Origin: Anthopleura xanthogrammica
Lineage: Eukaryota; Cnidaria; Anthozoa; Actiniaria; Actiniidae
DNA length: 64,000 nt
Assembly (NCBI GenBank): GCA_964019055.1
Contig: OZ025215.1
Location: 10,073,708-10,137,707, forward strand
Direction: 5' to 3'
Shown here: positions 10,141 to 21,814 of the stretch, one piece after another
How positions within the stretch are numbered: the first letter of the stretch is position 1
How the letters are laid out: every line of letters starts with the position of its first letter
Translations under genes and position numbers: made by a program
Notes under the pieces: generated by a model
What the model was told of the DNA's origin: nothing
The model's database searches: none
What the model saw: only the letters and a program-made list of their open reading frames with translations

Positions 10141-10620
10141 CTGGGAATTATAAAAATTATGGTCTTTGGTCTGATATGAAGATCCATGCATTATTTCAAG
10201 GTAAGAAAAAAAGCAAACTTACGTAAAATATCTCCATCCAGATCTGACTTTGATTTTATCGACTTTCCAAAATTCAGTGAGGTGCAAATGCCAAACACTA
10301 ATTCCACGAAGTTCTCCAAGATCTATCGGGGACTTAGCGACAAATCCTTCTACGCTACCCCTGCTGATATCTCTCCTGCATCATCACACAGAGAAAGTCA
10401 AGTTATATAAAGGTAATTAAAAGAATAGTCGGAGGAATGATTATGATAACTAACAAACAAGGAAAAAGGGTTTAAGAAAGTATGAAGAAGGAGAAGATTT
10501 AAGAATTGGAGGCAGGCAAAAAGCAAGGTAGGAAGGAAGAAAGGAAAAAAAAGAAAGGAAGCAAATATATAAAGAAGGGAAGGAAGGAAAAGGGTGAGAA
10601 AAAGACGAAAGGAAAAGCGA

Positions 10621-10688
<68 letters not shown>

Positions 10689-13600
10689 AGGAAATAGAAA
10701 GGAAAGACTAATGATTAACTAGTGGTTTAGCTTTAGATATCATCAACTTACTTGACTAGTTTGATTGTCCCTGTACTTCCTTTTGTCCCAGATAACATGA
10801 TATAGATGTGTGCATTGATACCAGAGAACAACGTATGGGAAGTATGAATCGTTACCAAGTAGTGATGAACTGTGAAGAATAACAAACCAAAATAGTTATA
10901 TAACAAAAACATAGACCTAGTGCAGCATGTCGGATCGAATGCAGCTTACTTTGGAGGACAAAACAATTCTCAGGAGATTGAAATTCTTTTGTTTTGTCCT
11001 CCAAATTGTGCTGCTTTGATTTTAGTTGCAAGGGGTCTATAATACATTTCATAACACATACATCTGTACCTTGGACGTAATGTTTCCTTTTTCAGACCAC
11101 GTGTCATTCTCTTGAGAATAAGATTCTTTGTTTGAGTTGTATCCATATTCATGTGTCTTCTCATGTACAACCGTTAAAAAAAGAAATGATACTCTTGGGA
11201 ATGACACGTGTTCTTAAATGGGAAAACATTACACCCAAGGTACAGAGGTCTATTGTTTCTGAAGAAATAAAAAAAATGTTTTACTTTTTAGAACTTCTGC
11301 TCACCGCAAAATGGAGATTGCGAAGCTGTGTACAAAAAGAATTCTCCTTGTCCGAAGTTTTCGTTCTTGTCCGCATCATAACCTATGCGTGGGCACCCTG
11401 TGTCACAGCTTAGACAGCGTCCGCGATCAAATTCCTCTTTAGAAATACAGCGGTAGCTTCGCCAAGGGCATGCGGATCTGATAGACTCAGTGAAGTAAAG
11501 CGCAGATCTTATGTGATGGCAAGGACCTTCGGGATTACAAAATTAATGTACTAATATTAAGAATCGTATCATACTCTAATGTATGCAGATTTTCTGAAAA
11601 CATTTTAATTTTATTGTAAATATATACAAATTTGACTTTCAAACTTAACTGACAATTTTGCATCAAAGTAAAACGATTTCTATCAGAAGAATGAGAAAAA
11701 AATGACTTTATTCGTTTTGGTGCAATGTCTTCCCATTACAGACGGACCACGTGTCAGTGCCTAGAGAATAAGATTCATTGTTTGAGTTGTACCCATATTT
11801 ATGTGTCTTCTCATGCGCAACCGTTAAACAAAGAAATGATACTCTAGGGAATGACACGTGGTCTTGAGAATAAGATTCTTTGTTTGAGTTGCATCCATAT
11901 TCATGTGTTTTCTCATGCGCAACCATTAAAGAAAGAAATGATACTCTAGGGAATGACACGTGGTCTTGAGAATAAGATTCTTTGTTTGAGTTGCATCCAT
12001 ATTCATGTGTCTTCTCATGCGCAACCATTAAACAAAGAAATGATACTCTAGGAAATGACACATGGTCCAAAATGGAAAACATTGCACCACGACGAATAAG
12101 GTTTATCGGGGATTGAGTTTACCGTCCAAAACGCTGCAACCATCTTGGAATTCGCCTCCATTGGGATAAAAATCTCTATGGCCCTGTGGGGCGGTGATAC
12201 CAAGCATATAGCTGCTATGGATGATGTCTACAAACTTTGCGTCACTCCGATCCAGTCTGACATTAATGTGAGTATCCTTGAATCTCAGTGTTGCTGGATC
12301 CAAGCCTGAAATATATTTAAATAAATGAGAAAAGGACGGAAACGAAAATTTTAGCGTCTGGAGTTCTCTGGGACGCAGAACGATGAGAATCGCTCATTTG
12401 AGGCTCAAACCACTGATCAACCTCTGGGCAGACTAAAATCAGGGCACAGCTAACTCACGGATGGAATTGCGATTTAACTTCTTAGGTTTTAGTGAAGCTG
12501 GGACGAAAACTGGAGAACCTGGAGAAAACCCTCGAATCAAACTCTGCTCTCATATATATACATGATGCCGCGTCCAAGAATCGAACGCGAGGCCACAGAG
12601 GTGAGAGGCGAGTTTACTACCGTCACGCCACCCTTAATTCCCTAATTTGTGGTTTCCATGCAACAATGCGCGCACCTGTTGCTCTGCAAGCTCGGTCCAT
12701 AACCTTGTCCTTCACTATTACGAGTTGAGTCGTTGTATTCCCACTAACCTGTTATCCTATCCAGAAATTCTCCCTTGGCTTTTAACCTTCTTCCAACAAA
12801 ACCAGCAATGTGCGCACCCAAACTAAATCCAATAATATGTATAGGAGAATGATCGGCCCCAGACCTTTTAAAAAGTGCCTTCACGGTCATTATAAAATGC
12901 GCCACCTGGGCTCCAATAAGCCGCGTGTTCCCCATGGCTCGGTGGTATGGAAATTTGGCGCCTTTTATCCAATCGACGATGATGACGTTTTGTCGCTCTT
13001 TAAGGAGTAATGCGTCCTTCATCGTGATCCCCCACCAGCCTTTGACGTCCATGATACTTGTCTCTGCTGTCAGTGCATTTGAATAAAAATCGATATGCGC
13101 ATGAGCTAAATTAAATTGCTAATGAAACAAACATGGCCGCATTTCGCATGTAACATGAAAATTGTTTTTTGAGGGAAAATTATTTTAGTATAAACATTGA
13201 ATAGTTCCACAAACGATAAAAAACAAACGTTAGGCATTAGTTAATATATTAAAATGCACATTTTTAAAAACTTCATGGGAAATTAGCTTCGGTATTTATG
13301 TAGTTGGTTTTGGGATATGTTTTTTGAAACTGTTCGTATTTTCTTCACAAATGACCCTCAATCGTGAGACATTCGAATAATTATATCATTTATTTATTAC
13401 TATTCCACGATGAATAGTATTTTTCATTCTATTCGCATTTTGTACAGGAAACAGGTGAACCAGCAATTTTACCTACAACAGCTGACTCTTACGTTATTTA
13501 GCCCCGGCCTTTCTACTAGAACAAAACTGAACGATAAAACCACTCTTACATTACACAGGTATCCCACAATTATTATTTTTACTTACAGTCAAGTGCAGCA

Positions 13601-14734
13601 AATCCATGAATCACAATTTTTGTCGGTAGTTTTGGATCAAATCGTGATTGTTCAAGCACCTCAAGGCTTGCGAGGTCACTGAGGGGTTGGTACTCAGGGG
13701 TAGAGCTCGTGTAGAGGAGAAGCCTTGTTCCAATTTCCCATGGGGGTTGGGGTAGGGGGACCAGTGTGATATCAAATGGTGGGGCGGAAGTGAAGCATCC
13801 GTAAGGCGAGTAACAAACACTGCTACCCGACGAATCAACTAAAAGAAAGCAATCGAGTCAATACATCAATAGACGACGTCATTTCCGGTTTCGTGTGATA
13901 TTTTTACCAGCTGATTTGCAAACAAGTTTTCAATATAAATTTTTCATGAATGATAGAGGATGGAGGACAGTGGTTGCCCTTAATTCACTACTGAAGTCTG
14001 GTAATGAGATTCAATCAGCTGATAGATACCAAGCAATAGAATACTCTCTGGTCAATAGCACATGACGGGCAGTGTTTGCCTGTCATTGTAAGCTGGTAAT
14101 GAGATTCATGAGATTCAATCAGCTGATTGATACCAAGCAATAGAATACTCTCTGGTCAATAGCACATGACGGGCAGTGTTTGCCTGTCATTGTAAGCTGG
14201 TAATGAGATTCATGAGATTCAATCAGCTGATAGATACCAAGCAATAGAATACTCTCTGGTCAATAGCACATGACTGGCAGTGTTTGCCTGTCATTGTAAG
14301 CTGGTAATGAGATTCATGAGATTCAATCAGCTGATTGATACCAAGCAATAGAATACTCTCTGGTTGATAGCACATGACGGGCTGTGTTTACCTGTCATTA
14401 TAGGCTGGTAATATGATTCATGAGATTCATTCAGCTGATTGATACCAAGCAATAGAATACTCTCTGGTTGATAGCACGTGACGGGCTGTGTTTACCTGTA
14501 TCTTATAGTTTCATCGAATAAATTGGACATATTACAAAGTAATTATTATCTTTCTTGGTCGAGCAAACAAACAAATAACAACAAACATTCTTCAAATAGT
14601 CTGCTTTACTGGTTCTTACAGATCGATATCATTCATTTCCGTTACCCTGCCGTCTTGACTCGGTACAACTCACCATTAGTTAGCCTACCAGCAATGGTCA
14701 GTACGAAGACAGGGAAGAACAGACAACGAGTCAT
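10059..14734 (-). CDS. Pancreatic-lipase-family (PLA1-like) secreted lipase with PLAT domain
   Basis: Complete 8-exon model with all sites GT-AG and all phases matching: 14689-14734, 13587-13838, 12749-13066, 12123-12305, 11305-11526, 10752-10869, 10223-10375, 10059-10140. It totals 1,374 nt, 457 residues, close to mammalian pancreatic lipases. Signal peptide about 1-15, then a mature N-terminus with Val-Cys-Tyr-x-x-Tyr-Gly-Cys-Phe. The nucleophile is Ser181 in GFSLG, with Asp208 in GLDPA and His271 in Cys-His-His-Ile-Arg. The PLAT beta-sandwich spans about 341-450. It is a secreted serine hydrolase acting on glyceride or phospholipid esters. Unusually, the lid between Cys262 and Cys269 is only six residues and the beta9 loop is short, both traits of phospholipases A1. 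Introns carry a five-copy tandem repeat, SINE and MITE insertions. I am confident of the family; the substrate is inference. Confidence 0.88.
10223..10375 (-). CDS. Lipase exon 7: second half of PLAT domain
   Basis: Acceptor GATGATGCAG above 10375. The frame that joins exon 6 reads EGFVAKSPIDLGEL and ISVWHLHLTEFWKVDKIKV, the conserved PLAT strands (AKS, DLG, VWH, W). Donor GTAAGT, phase 2. Confidence 0.85.
10505..10697. repeat. Purine-rich (GAAA)n/(GGAA)n tract
   Basis: An irregular GGAA/GAAA stretch that becomes a pure GAAA run at 10616-10690, in the intron between two PLAT exons. Confidence 0.92.
10752..10869 (-). CDS. Lipase exon 6: first half of PLAT domain
   Basis: Too short and AT-rich for ORF scanning. 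Acceptor TTCTTCACAG above 10869, donor GTAAGT below 10752. Encodes HYLVTIHTS and AHIYIMLSGTKGSTGTIKL, the typical PLAT opening (colipase or membrane-binding module). Phases 1 in, 2 out. Confidence 0.82.
10914..11041. mobile_element. Palindromic MITE, 'GGACAAAAC' family, copy 2
   Basis: Arms with TTGGAGGACAAAAC and its inverse, centre AATTCTCAGGAGATTGAAATT, right end TTGCAAGGGGTCTATA. Inserted in a lipase intron. Confidence 0.65.
11071..11243. mobile_element. Palindromic E-box MITE copy
   Basis: The left end CCTTGGACGTAATGTTTCC is matched by the inverted right end GGAAAACATTACACCCAAGG. CACGTGTCATTC lies inside each arm. It sits in the lipase intron next to exon 5. Confidence 0.7.
11305..11526 (-). 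CDS. Lipase exon 5: catalytic His and Cys-rich end of catalytic domain
   Basis: Encodes Cys-His-His-Ile-Arg-Ser with the catalytic His, ALYFTESIRSACPW, then CLSCDTGCPRIGYDAD and the domain-closing Phe-Cys. Donor GTGAGC. Reading through the donor would give a quick stop, so splicing to the PLAT exons is preferred. Confidence 0.87.
11719..12090. mobile_element. E-box MITE with threefold tandem interior
   Basis: TIRs GGTGCAATGT and ACATTGCACC enclose three head-to-tail copies of the ~115-bp MITE interior (units begin near 11750, 11864 and 11964). It fills most of the 596-bp intron between lipase exons 4 and 5. Confidence 0.7.
12123..12305 (-). CDS. Lipase exon 4: catalytic Asp and beta9 region
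   Basis: Encodes GLDPA (catalytic Asp), RLDRSDAKFVDIIHS and GHRDFYPNGG, all lipase hallmarks. Between IHS and GH there are only about 10 residues against about 20 in human pancreatic lipase, so the beta9 loop is short. Donor GTAAAC, phase 1. Confidence 0.9.
12400..12640 (-). mobile_element. tRNA-derived SINE copy
   Basis: On the minus strand: head with B-box-like GCGTTCGATTCTTGG, body (CTCGAGGGTTTTCTCCAGG), tail (GTGAGTTAGCTGTGCCCTG, GGTTGATCAGTGG). It lies in the lipase intron between exons 3 and 4. Confidence 0.65.
12749..13066 (-). CDS. Lipase exon 3: nucleophile elbow
   Basis: Encodes W-x-x-x-M-x-x-x-LL, NVIIVDWIKGA, RLIGAQVAHF and the elbow IIGFSLGAHIAGFVG containing the catalytic Ser. 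The acceptor is placed at 13066 because the alternative three bases on would create a stop at the junction. Donor GTTAGT, phase 1. Confidence 0.9.
13587..13838 (-). CDS. Lipase exon 2: N-terminal lipase domain
   Basis: Acceptor TTCTTTTAG above 13838. Encodes CYSPYGCF, a Pro-rich stretch and the first beta strands (RLLLYTSS), then SRFDP and KIVIHGF, the oxyanion-hole strand of the lipase family. Donor GTAAGT, phase 1. Confidence 0.88.
13960..14500. repeat. Five-copy ~103-119-bp tandem repeat
   Basis: The unit contains ATTCAATCAGCTGAT, GATACCAAGCAATAGAATAC, TCTCTGGT, AGCACATGACGGGC and TGTCATTGTAAGCTGG. Copies differ by a few bases and by an extra CATGAGATT. It lies in lipase intron 1, just downstream of the signal-peptide exon. 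Confidence 0.9.
14689..14734 (-). CDS. Lipase exon 1: signal peptide
   Basis: Met-Thr-Arg followed by a hydrophobic core (CLFFPVFVLTIA), then donor GTAGGC. Forty-six nt, phase 1. The nearby upstream Met at 14768 has an in-frame stop, so this start is preferred. Confidence 0.72.
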
Positions 14735-14953
14735 TCCAGAAGGTCATGTGATACCTGAAACCATCATGTTAAAAATGAAAAGAACAGAAAAAATTATGAC
14801 ATAAAAAAAATTCTAAAAGATTTCTAAGAAATTTTCAATGCCTATATATCAGTTTAAAGTAAAAAAGCGAAGAAAGAGTCAACGGTATTTTCTTTTTCTG
14901 TGCCATGTTGCCTAAAGTTGTACTGCTTTGAACCAATCCGAATCGAGATATAG

Positions 14954-15049
14954 AGGATATTACATGGGTACGCGAAGATACGAATTTTATCTTCGAGTGT
15001 TGAAACACTCGAAGATGAAAATTCGTATCTCCAAGCGCCCATGTAATAT
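14954..15049. mobile_element. Palindromic MITE (TCTTCGAGTGTT arms)
   Basis: Near-perfect inverted repeat. GATATTACATGGG on the left is matched by CCCATGTAATATT on the right, and TCTTCGAGTGTT/AACACTCGAAGA meet at the centre. Confidence 0.65.
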
Positions 15050-16299
15050 TCTGTTTATTATATGATTATCAATGAAAAAGAAAAGAAAGCTTTTTTGAGC
15101 TTTTTTTCTGCTATAAGAAGTATGTTACCATAGTGATGATATCTTCACATGTGAAAATAACATTTTATTTTCACATGTGAAAATATCAAATTTTTGAAAT
15201 AGAGAAATATAGGTATTTCATTGATAATCATGTAATAAATATCTATATGTATATTCTCATCAAATAAATCAGTCAACAACTAATTATAAATTGGCCAAAT
15301 AAATGATATATTTGTCTACCTGGTAGGTCACAAAAATGAATCTTTGTCTTTGGAAATAAATTGTTTCTTAATTTCGTTATATTTAATTGCAATCTCAACT
15401 ACGGGGCCCTCCAGGGGATCCTAGGAATAGGGATAGCTGAGAAAATAATTTTAAGGAAGGAATAGATAAACTAGAGCTGTTCTATTTCAATGATGACAAA
15501 AAAATATGTTTTTAGCAGATACTTGTCCTACTTACAAGGGTTAAGGATGACACAAAGTGATATAAATAATGCCATAAATTGATAATACTGATGCTGTAGG
15601 GAAAACATAATAGAATGTGAACGTATTGATTGAAATCGGAGTCCCAGATGAGAATCTAATAACTTCGTAGTGTATTTGTATATTGCTTGACTTTTCTACC
15701 GCAGAACTACTGGCCGCTCGACTACTAGCTTATTACCAGTTTTTCTTCCATCAAATTCAGGAAAAATAGCACTAATTCAAATTATATTCCAAGACGAACT
15801 TCGTAACCTTCATTTTCTAAAATATAACCGTTAAGATTAACTATCAATAAAGTCTAGCCTCATAAATAATAAATCATAAATTCTATTTTTATATCCCGAG
15901 AGTTTAAACAAAATTAAGTGAAGTTAATTCTTATACTTTTTATCCTTACCCTCTTCAAACTGAGTCCTGTATTAAGAAGATTGATATCAAGGGTTGGACA
16001 TTACCATGTGTTATTGATTGGTATATGAAAAAGAAAGGTCTAAAATTATTAAAATATATTAATATTTGATGAAAGCAAACGCAGCTGTTCTAACTGCCCG
16101 AGGACCTGCTGAACCTGTAAAGGATACTAACTCATTAAGTGTTTCCTACAGATTAAATATGATATAACTTAGGAATATCTAGGTTATGTAAACCGATTGA
16201 AATAGTAAGTTGGTTGAAGTATTGAGGATCATTGAATTATTATAGATCATTACCATTTTTTGTCGATAAAATTTCTTTAAAATTGGGTTAAGGTTTTCA

Positions 16300-16570
16300 G
16301 CTGATCTGAAATAGTGACGTAGAAATGATGTCACTGCAAAACTGAGGTGTCATGAAACCTGCGAAAATTGACCTATAAAAGTTTATATCTGAGATATATC
16401 TGAGATTTTTGATAATTTCGTATACATTTACTATGATATTTATTATTTAGTGGGAAAATAAAATAAAGAAATAATCGTTTCCCGAGTCACCAAGCTCCTA
16501 AGGATGACACCTCAGTTTTGCAAATTTTCTCTATTCTGATTGGCTAATATTTTTTCTCAGATCAGCTGGG
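16300..16570. mobile_element. TIR element (TCAGCTGATCTGA ends)
   Basis: The left side has TCAGCTGATCTGA and AAAACTGAGGTGTCAT; the right side has the inverted ATGACACCTCAGTTTT and TCAGATCAGCTG. The interior is AT-rich and non-coding. Confidence 0.6.
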
Positions 16571-17324
16571 TGTTCTTAAGTTTCTAAGCAGAAAATCTAA
16601 ATAAGAAATGGGGGTTCCCGACTTCGTACAAAAGTTATTAATTTTCAAATATAGGGTATTGGTCAGCGGTTAAACGTGTATGGCGTTGCAATTTGTGGAC
16701 CATAGGAAAAGAACGGTGTGCATACCCATTCAATAGTTCAGGCTCTTCCACAGGAACTCCACCCGGGCAATTACTGCATAGATACAAGTAATGTTTTGTA
16801 TCGATTTGCCTTCGCAACCTAATCAGTTCAGTTCTAGAAATTTTCTCGGGTTTGTGGGATTTTTGAAAATGACTGTTTTAACCATACAGTTTGCAGTACG
16901 AGAATTATTCAACTAAATGTCCCAAAGAGCCGGACTGCCGAAACGTCTTATCTTCACCTATTCTATATATAGCAACGGGAAAGCGAATTTCCCAGCTATC
17001 GTCAGGTTGCAGATTCTATACCTCCCTTCCCCCCACCCCCTCAGTATTTTACGTACTAAATTCTCGATCAAAAAGTGTTTTCCAGGCAGCATTAGAAAAA
17101 TAGAAATACTATGCAAATATATGGGGTAAGTGCATGGAGAATGTAAAGCATACGATCCTACTATTCTTTGTACATGTTATCAAGTGCGTTATCAACATTT
17201 TTCATTCATGTTACAGGTAGCGGTTATTAAAATTTACATTACGTGAAAAGGACAAAAAGAAAGTGTTTCCAATCTCGAGTTTATTGGGATTGTAAAACAA
17301 ACATGGCAGCTTTCAGAAAACAAT

Positions 17325-17505
17325 TCTGTTCTGGAACTAGAGCATTTATAACTAGATTCAGTGTATATATAACCGTGTCGAAAAAATACTACAATGGTAA
17401 TGAGTTAGTTTTAATCTGTTCTGGAACTAGAGCATTTATAACTAGATTCAGTGTATATATAACCGTGTCGAAAAAATACTACCATGGTAATGAGTTAGTT
17501 TTATT
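17325..17505. repeat. Two-copy ~87-bp direct repeat
   Basis: TCTGTTCTGGAACTAGAGCA and the following ~70 bp (AACCGTGTCGAAAAAATACT) are repeated once almost exactly; the copies differ at ACAATGG/CCATGG. Confidence 0.9.
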
Positions 17506-17529
17506 GTCAAAAAATATATATAATTCTTA

Positions 17530-20500
17530 AAGACGAAACAATCAAATCAAGAAATATCTTACATTTAACTATTCACTTCATGTAAATTCAATACTGAAAA
17601 TACCGTAAATTGGGACTTATATGCACTTTTAATAGTGCATATAAAAATGTCCCACAAGACGAAAGTTGGCCCATAAATGGGAAATCTGCAGTAGAGAATT
17701 CGATAAAATATCTGTAGAAAATATTAAGCTGAATATTCTATACCCTACAAATTGTGAAATTGTGTGAGGTATTTTTATGGTGGAGGGAAAAAAATTAAAT
17801 TGTATTACACTGGTAACATTAGCTAAACAAGGGAGGTAAAAATCAAAGTTACGCAAGCACGTAGTTACCATGGAAACGGTATAACAAGAAACAACTGAAT
17901 CAAATAACGAGGAAAAAAATTTTTTTTTTTAAATCAATGTAATGGTTTTCGTTGAAATAAGTTTTCATTTTCAAAAAAAAATTATTTAAAATGATGAAAT
18001 TGAGATTTACTGCAAATGGTTTCAAATTTCTTTGCCCCGTTTCGCAATGTCTAGTTTATGGGATAGGTGAGTCGGCCGTCTCCTGCCAATGGAGATTCGC
18101 TATGTTACAGAGTGATTTACCTTGTTTTATGCTTTATCCTCTGAACTGAACTACTAGATTAAGATAACAAGATAATAAGAGGGAAGGTGAAACAGAAATA
18201 TTTTCAGATACTTATTCCAAAGAAATTTGAATTTTTAAAGAGGAATAACCCAAAATTACACCGACAGTTTTAACACCTGTTCAACACGGAAGACGTTGCG
18301 ACAATCATGGGCATATTTTGTACCAAATGAGCTAGAAAAAAGCATACTTTATTATGCTCAATACTTTAACTTTTAAAAAAGTCGAAAAAGTCGAATTACA
18401 CGGTTTCACCTGTCCAAGATGAAAGACGTTGCTAATGGCCAAATTTTGTACCAAAAGAGAAATAAATAAATAAAAATAATCTTTCGAATTCTTTCGCTCA
18501 ATAATTCAATTTTTTCCCTATTCCAGGTTCAAAGATACCGTTCAAGGAAGCACCAGATACTTTATTTAGAGAAGTGGAGAAGGAAGGCTTACCTGGTTGC
18601 AGCTGAAGGCTGTTCACCGACGATCTATAAACTGGACGGCTGCGAGGATGAAACTCAACAATCGTAATCAGTGAAATTATCATATCACTTCACCTAAAAT
18701 AAGCATGGACAAATTAAATGTAATCCGATATTTTCCGTTCTTTTGTAATCTTATCAAAATAATTGATTTTTATTGAAAAACTCCAATTGTTAATAGCGCG
18801 GTGTTTTTTGAAAGTTATGGTGTTTATAGTTTGATTGTCTAAAGTTTGAGATAATTACCTCGTGGCCAATAGGAGTCATGCCATTCTTGTCGAGTGTTTA
18901 AAAATACTCGTTTAATTGAAAATTGAAGGAAACTGTTCCAGGTGAAACACGTCATGTTGTATTGCTGTGAAATGATAAAATACACAGTTTGTAATACGAG
19001 CCTAAAGGTGATGCATTATTCAAGTAATTCAAGGTGTTTTATTACAATAAACGGAATCAGGACTGAAGAGTGGATTGGGTAGTTCGCCAACCCGTGTATG
19101 GAGGGGGGGGGGGGGGGGGAATAAGGGAAAAAAAATATTATAGTGAATCTGACAAGGACACGAGTGAATCTGAAGACTCTATGAATGTAACAAGTAATCA
19201 TACAGTGTCTATATCAAGAAGACAACAGGATTCTATCTAGAGTAATGTTTAACAGGCCGGTCAGCTCCACATGTGTACGCTGTGTTCAGTATTATCAAAA
19301 CCATTCTCTTTCGTCACATTTGTTAATTTGGAGCATTGGATTCTACCTTCATAAAGAGAAAATAAATGCATTAAAAAAAATAAACAAGCGAACGTAAAAA
19401 CGAACCAACGAACGATCTTCCCAAGTATTTTTGGTAAAGAAGGAAGTAATATTCAAGAAATGGTCGCAGCCTGGACGTGATCTGCAGGGTTTTAGTCCAC
19501 GTTACAGGAAGCCAGGTGTGTAGACAAGGAATTCCGAATTTTGAATAGTTAAATTTATTTATTCCGCGTGATTTCTAAACACCAAGATTTCTTACTTTTG
19601 TTCTTCGTGTTTTCGTGTTTCAAATCTTTACTTTATCTTTCACTGATAGAGTAGAGACAAGGTAAAGTTCTTGTAACGAGTAATGAACACTTCCTAAACG
19701 AGTAGATTTTTGAAATTGCTGATTGATATGTCAGTTTTGTAAGCATTGTTATTCAACTCCTCACTTTCTCTTGACGCCATTTTTCATCAATATTCCATCT
19801 TAACGTCTATTCACTTGATAACTAGGCGTAATTTCAAGAATTATGGAATAGAAGTGTGTCCTACTTGAGAACAGAATTGCCAATTTATTACGAGAAATTT
19901 TAAAAACGCTGGAAAACAGGCTTCATACTGAAGACAGTTACATGTTTTCTTTTCTCAATTCTCCGTATTTTCTTTTCGTTTCTCTTATTTTCTCTTCTTT
20001 CCTGTCCTTTTACTGGCTTTCTCTTGCATTTCCTTTCCATTTTTTCAATTGTTCCCCTTTCTTTTCTTTCCTTTTCTTCTGTTCTTCTTAATGATAAACT
20101 ATACAAAATCGCTATTTTCAGCTGTGAGCTTAATGTTTTCCATTTCAGACCACATGTCATTCCTTAGAGTATCATTTCTTTGTTTAACAGTTGCACTCGA
20201 GAAGACACATGAATATAGATACAATTCAAACAAAGAATCTTAATCTCAAGAGAACTGATGACACGTGGTATAAAATGGAAAAACATTATGCCCAAGGTAA
20301 AGAGGTACAAACGAATCGGCCGCCAGCGAGATAAGAATTGAACAAAAAATTGGCCTTCACATTATGTCTCTTTAATCTACAATTCATTCATTAATCATTT
20401 TTCTGTCTTGTCATGAGCGACATTCATTAATTATCTCGCAACTTTTATCTTTGATTACCACTGCCTCCTCTTATCACAACGCCACCTGACCGCATTCCGC

Positions 20501-21190
20501 GCCGCGAGTCGATGGCACCACCCAGATACACTTCAAAGTAAAAACGATACCATCTTCAAAGACTGACTAAATAAAAATGAAATGAAAAGCGCGATATGAT
20601 TGTCATCAATACTAAATAAGGTTAAAAATAATATAGAGAGAGCGGATTCGCGGCATCTATAGTGTGGGGCAGGAACAATGCAATAGTTTGATTTCATTTC
20701 ACAAAGGGGACAAATTATATTGTTTTGCCCCCAACATGGCTGCCGAGAAAAGTAGGCAAACGCAAAAAGAAAAACGCGGTGAAAAGGTCTCCGGAGAGAA
20801 TTCAAATTAATAGTAGAAAACCTTTCTGATTTCACTTGTAATATAAATCAGAACCTATTATCAAATCAAATCAGTCGGAATTGTATCAGTGTATATCTCT
20901 AGAGTCTAATATGCTAGACGGTAAGCATTACTCTAAGTGTCCACTTTTCTCAAGATTTCCCGCTTATATTTATGTAGCAATATATCAAGCCGAGCGTCTA
21001 TATCGTTGTTACATCAATCCATTTATTGACTACAATATCAAATATACACACATTTTAAAGTGATAAAAAAGTGTCACTTTGGATATTAGTCTATTTTCCA
21101 CATCCTCTTCCTACTCTGTCATTGCTAACTATTTTAGACAATGACCTTATATCTGATATCAGTACAAACAACTCGAACAGTTTGTAACCA
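17530..21190. other. Intergenic, no supported gene
   Basis: AT-rich. Holds a diverged ~115-bp duplication (about 18240-18320 and 18370-18450, marker ATTTTGTACCAAA), a 22-bp poly-G run near 19099, and an E-box MITE at 20130-20305. One donor-like site (CAACCAG|GTAAGC, minus, near 18592) follows a short open frame but has no partner exons. Confidence 0.5.
20130..20305. mobile_element. Palindromic E-box MITE copy
   Basis: Left TTAATGTTTTCCATTTCAGA and right TGGAAAAACATTATGCCC are inverted. The core CACATGTCATTC..GATGACACGTGG matches the family. Confidence 0.65.
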
Positions 21191-21194
21191 TTTT

Positions 21195-21372
21195 TTAGTG
21201 AATCTCTATGACGTTTCCGACTCAATTCCGAAAGTATACATAAATTCACGAACAATTTCCGTATAGTTTCCGACCCAGTTCAGAGTCTTCGTATGCTTAC
21301 GAACATTTGCCATAAAGTGTCCGATTTAATTCAGAGTATACATACGTTTACGAACATTTTCCGTACACTGTC
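21195..21372. repeat. Three-copy ~65-bp degenerate tandem repeat
   Basis: Units share GTTTCCGAC, TTCAGAGT(C/A), ATACGTTTACGAACA and TTTCCGTA. Non-coding. Confidence 0.75.
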
Positions 21373-21814
21373 ATCGGATGCCCATCGAGCTATAAGAAAA
21401 TTCAAGTGGTTTTTTAGTGATAATTTTCTTGTTTATGACGTAAGAGGTTCGAGACATCAAGGCTACAGAATGTCGATAAAATTATAACACAAATTGAGAA
21501 ACGAGATACATAAAATATATGTGTCAATACAGTTCGTATGAGCGACAGCTTCTATTTTCGAGCTGCGTTTAATTTTGATGGATTTATGTATCGCCAAGCG
21601 ATTTGTAACTTTAAATAGAGTGAAAAAGACCCTTCAAAAGAACGACTTTTCGTTTGACAAGATTCTGGTAAGTACTGAGCATATTGCTTTATTTTAGCAA
21701 AATACAAATAACCTCTTTCTGTAGTCAAATCATTCGAAAGGGAATTTCAACTAGCTTTAAATTTAAAATGATAATTTTTGCCATTATTCGATGCTTTTTT
21801 TTAAAAAAAAGAAG

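Larger units (their letters stand above)
14735..17300. other. Intergenic region with palindromic elements
   Basis: Upstream of the lipase. It holds a palindrome at 14954-15049 (arms with ATATTACATGG and TCTTCGAGTGTT), a short palindrome at 15139-15187 (TCTTCACATGTGAAAATA) and a TIR-like element at about 16300-16570. No supported gene. Confidence 0.6.

Noticed and set aside
11708..12082. Repetitive 124-codon minus-strand protein
   Set aside because: Pure translation of the triplicated MITE core.
18498..18683. Alternative first exon for the lipase (Met near 18683, donor CAACCAG|GTAAGC)
   Set aside because: Phase-compatible, but the exon at 14689-14734 encodes a clear signal peptide and is much closer; no independent support.
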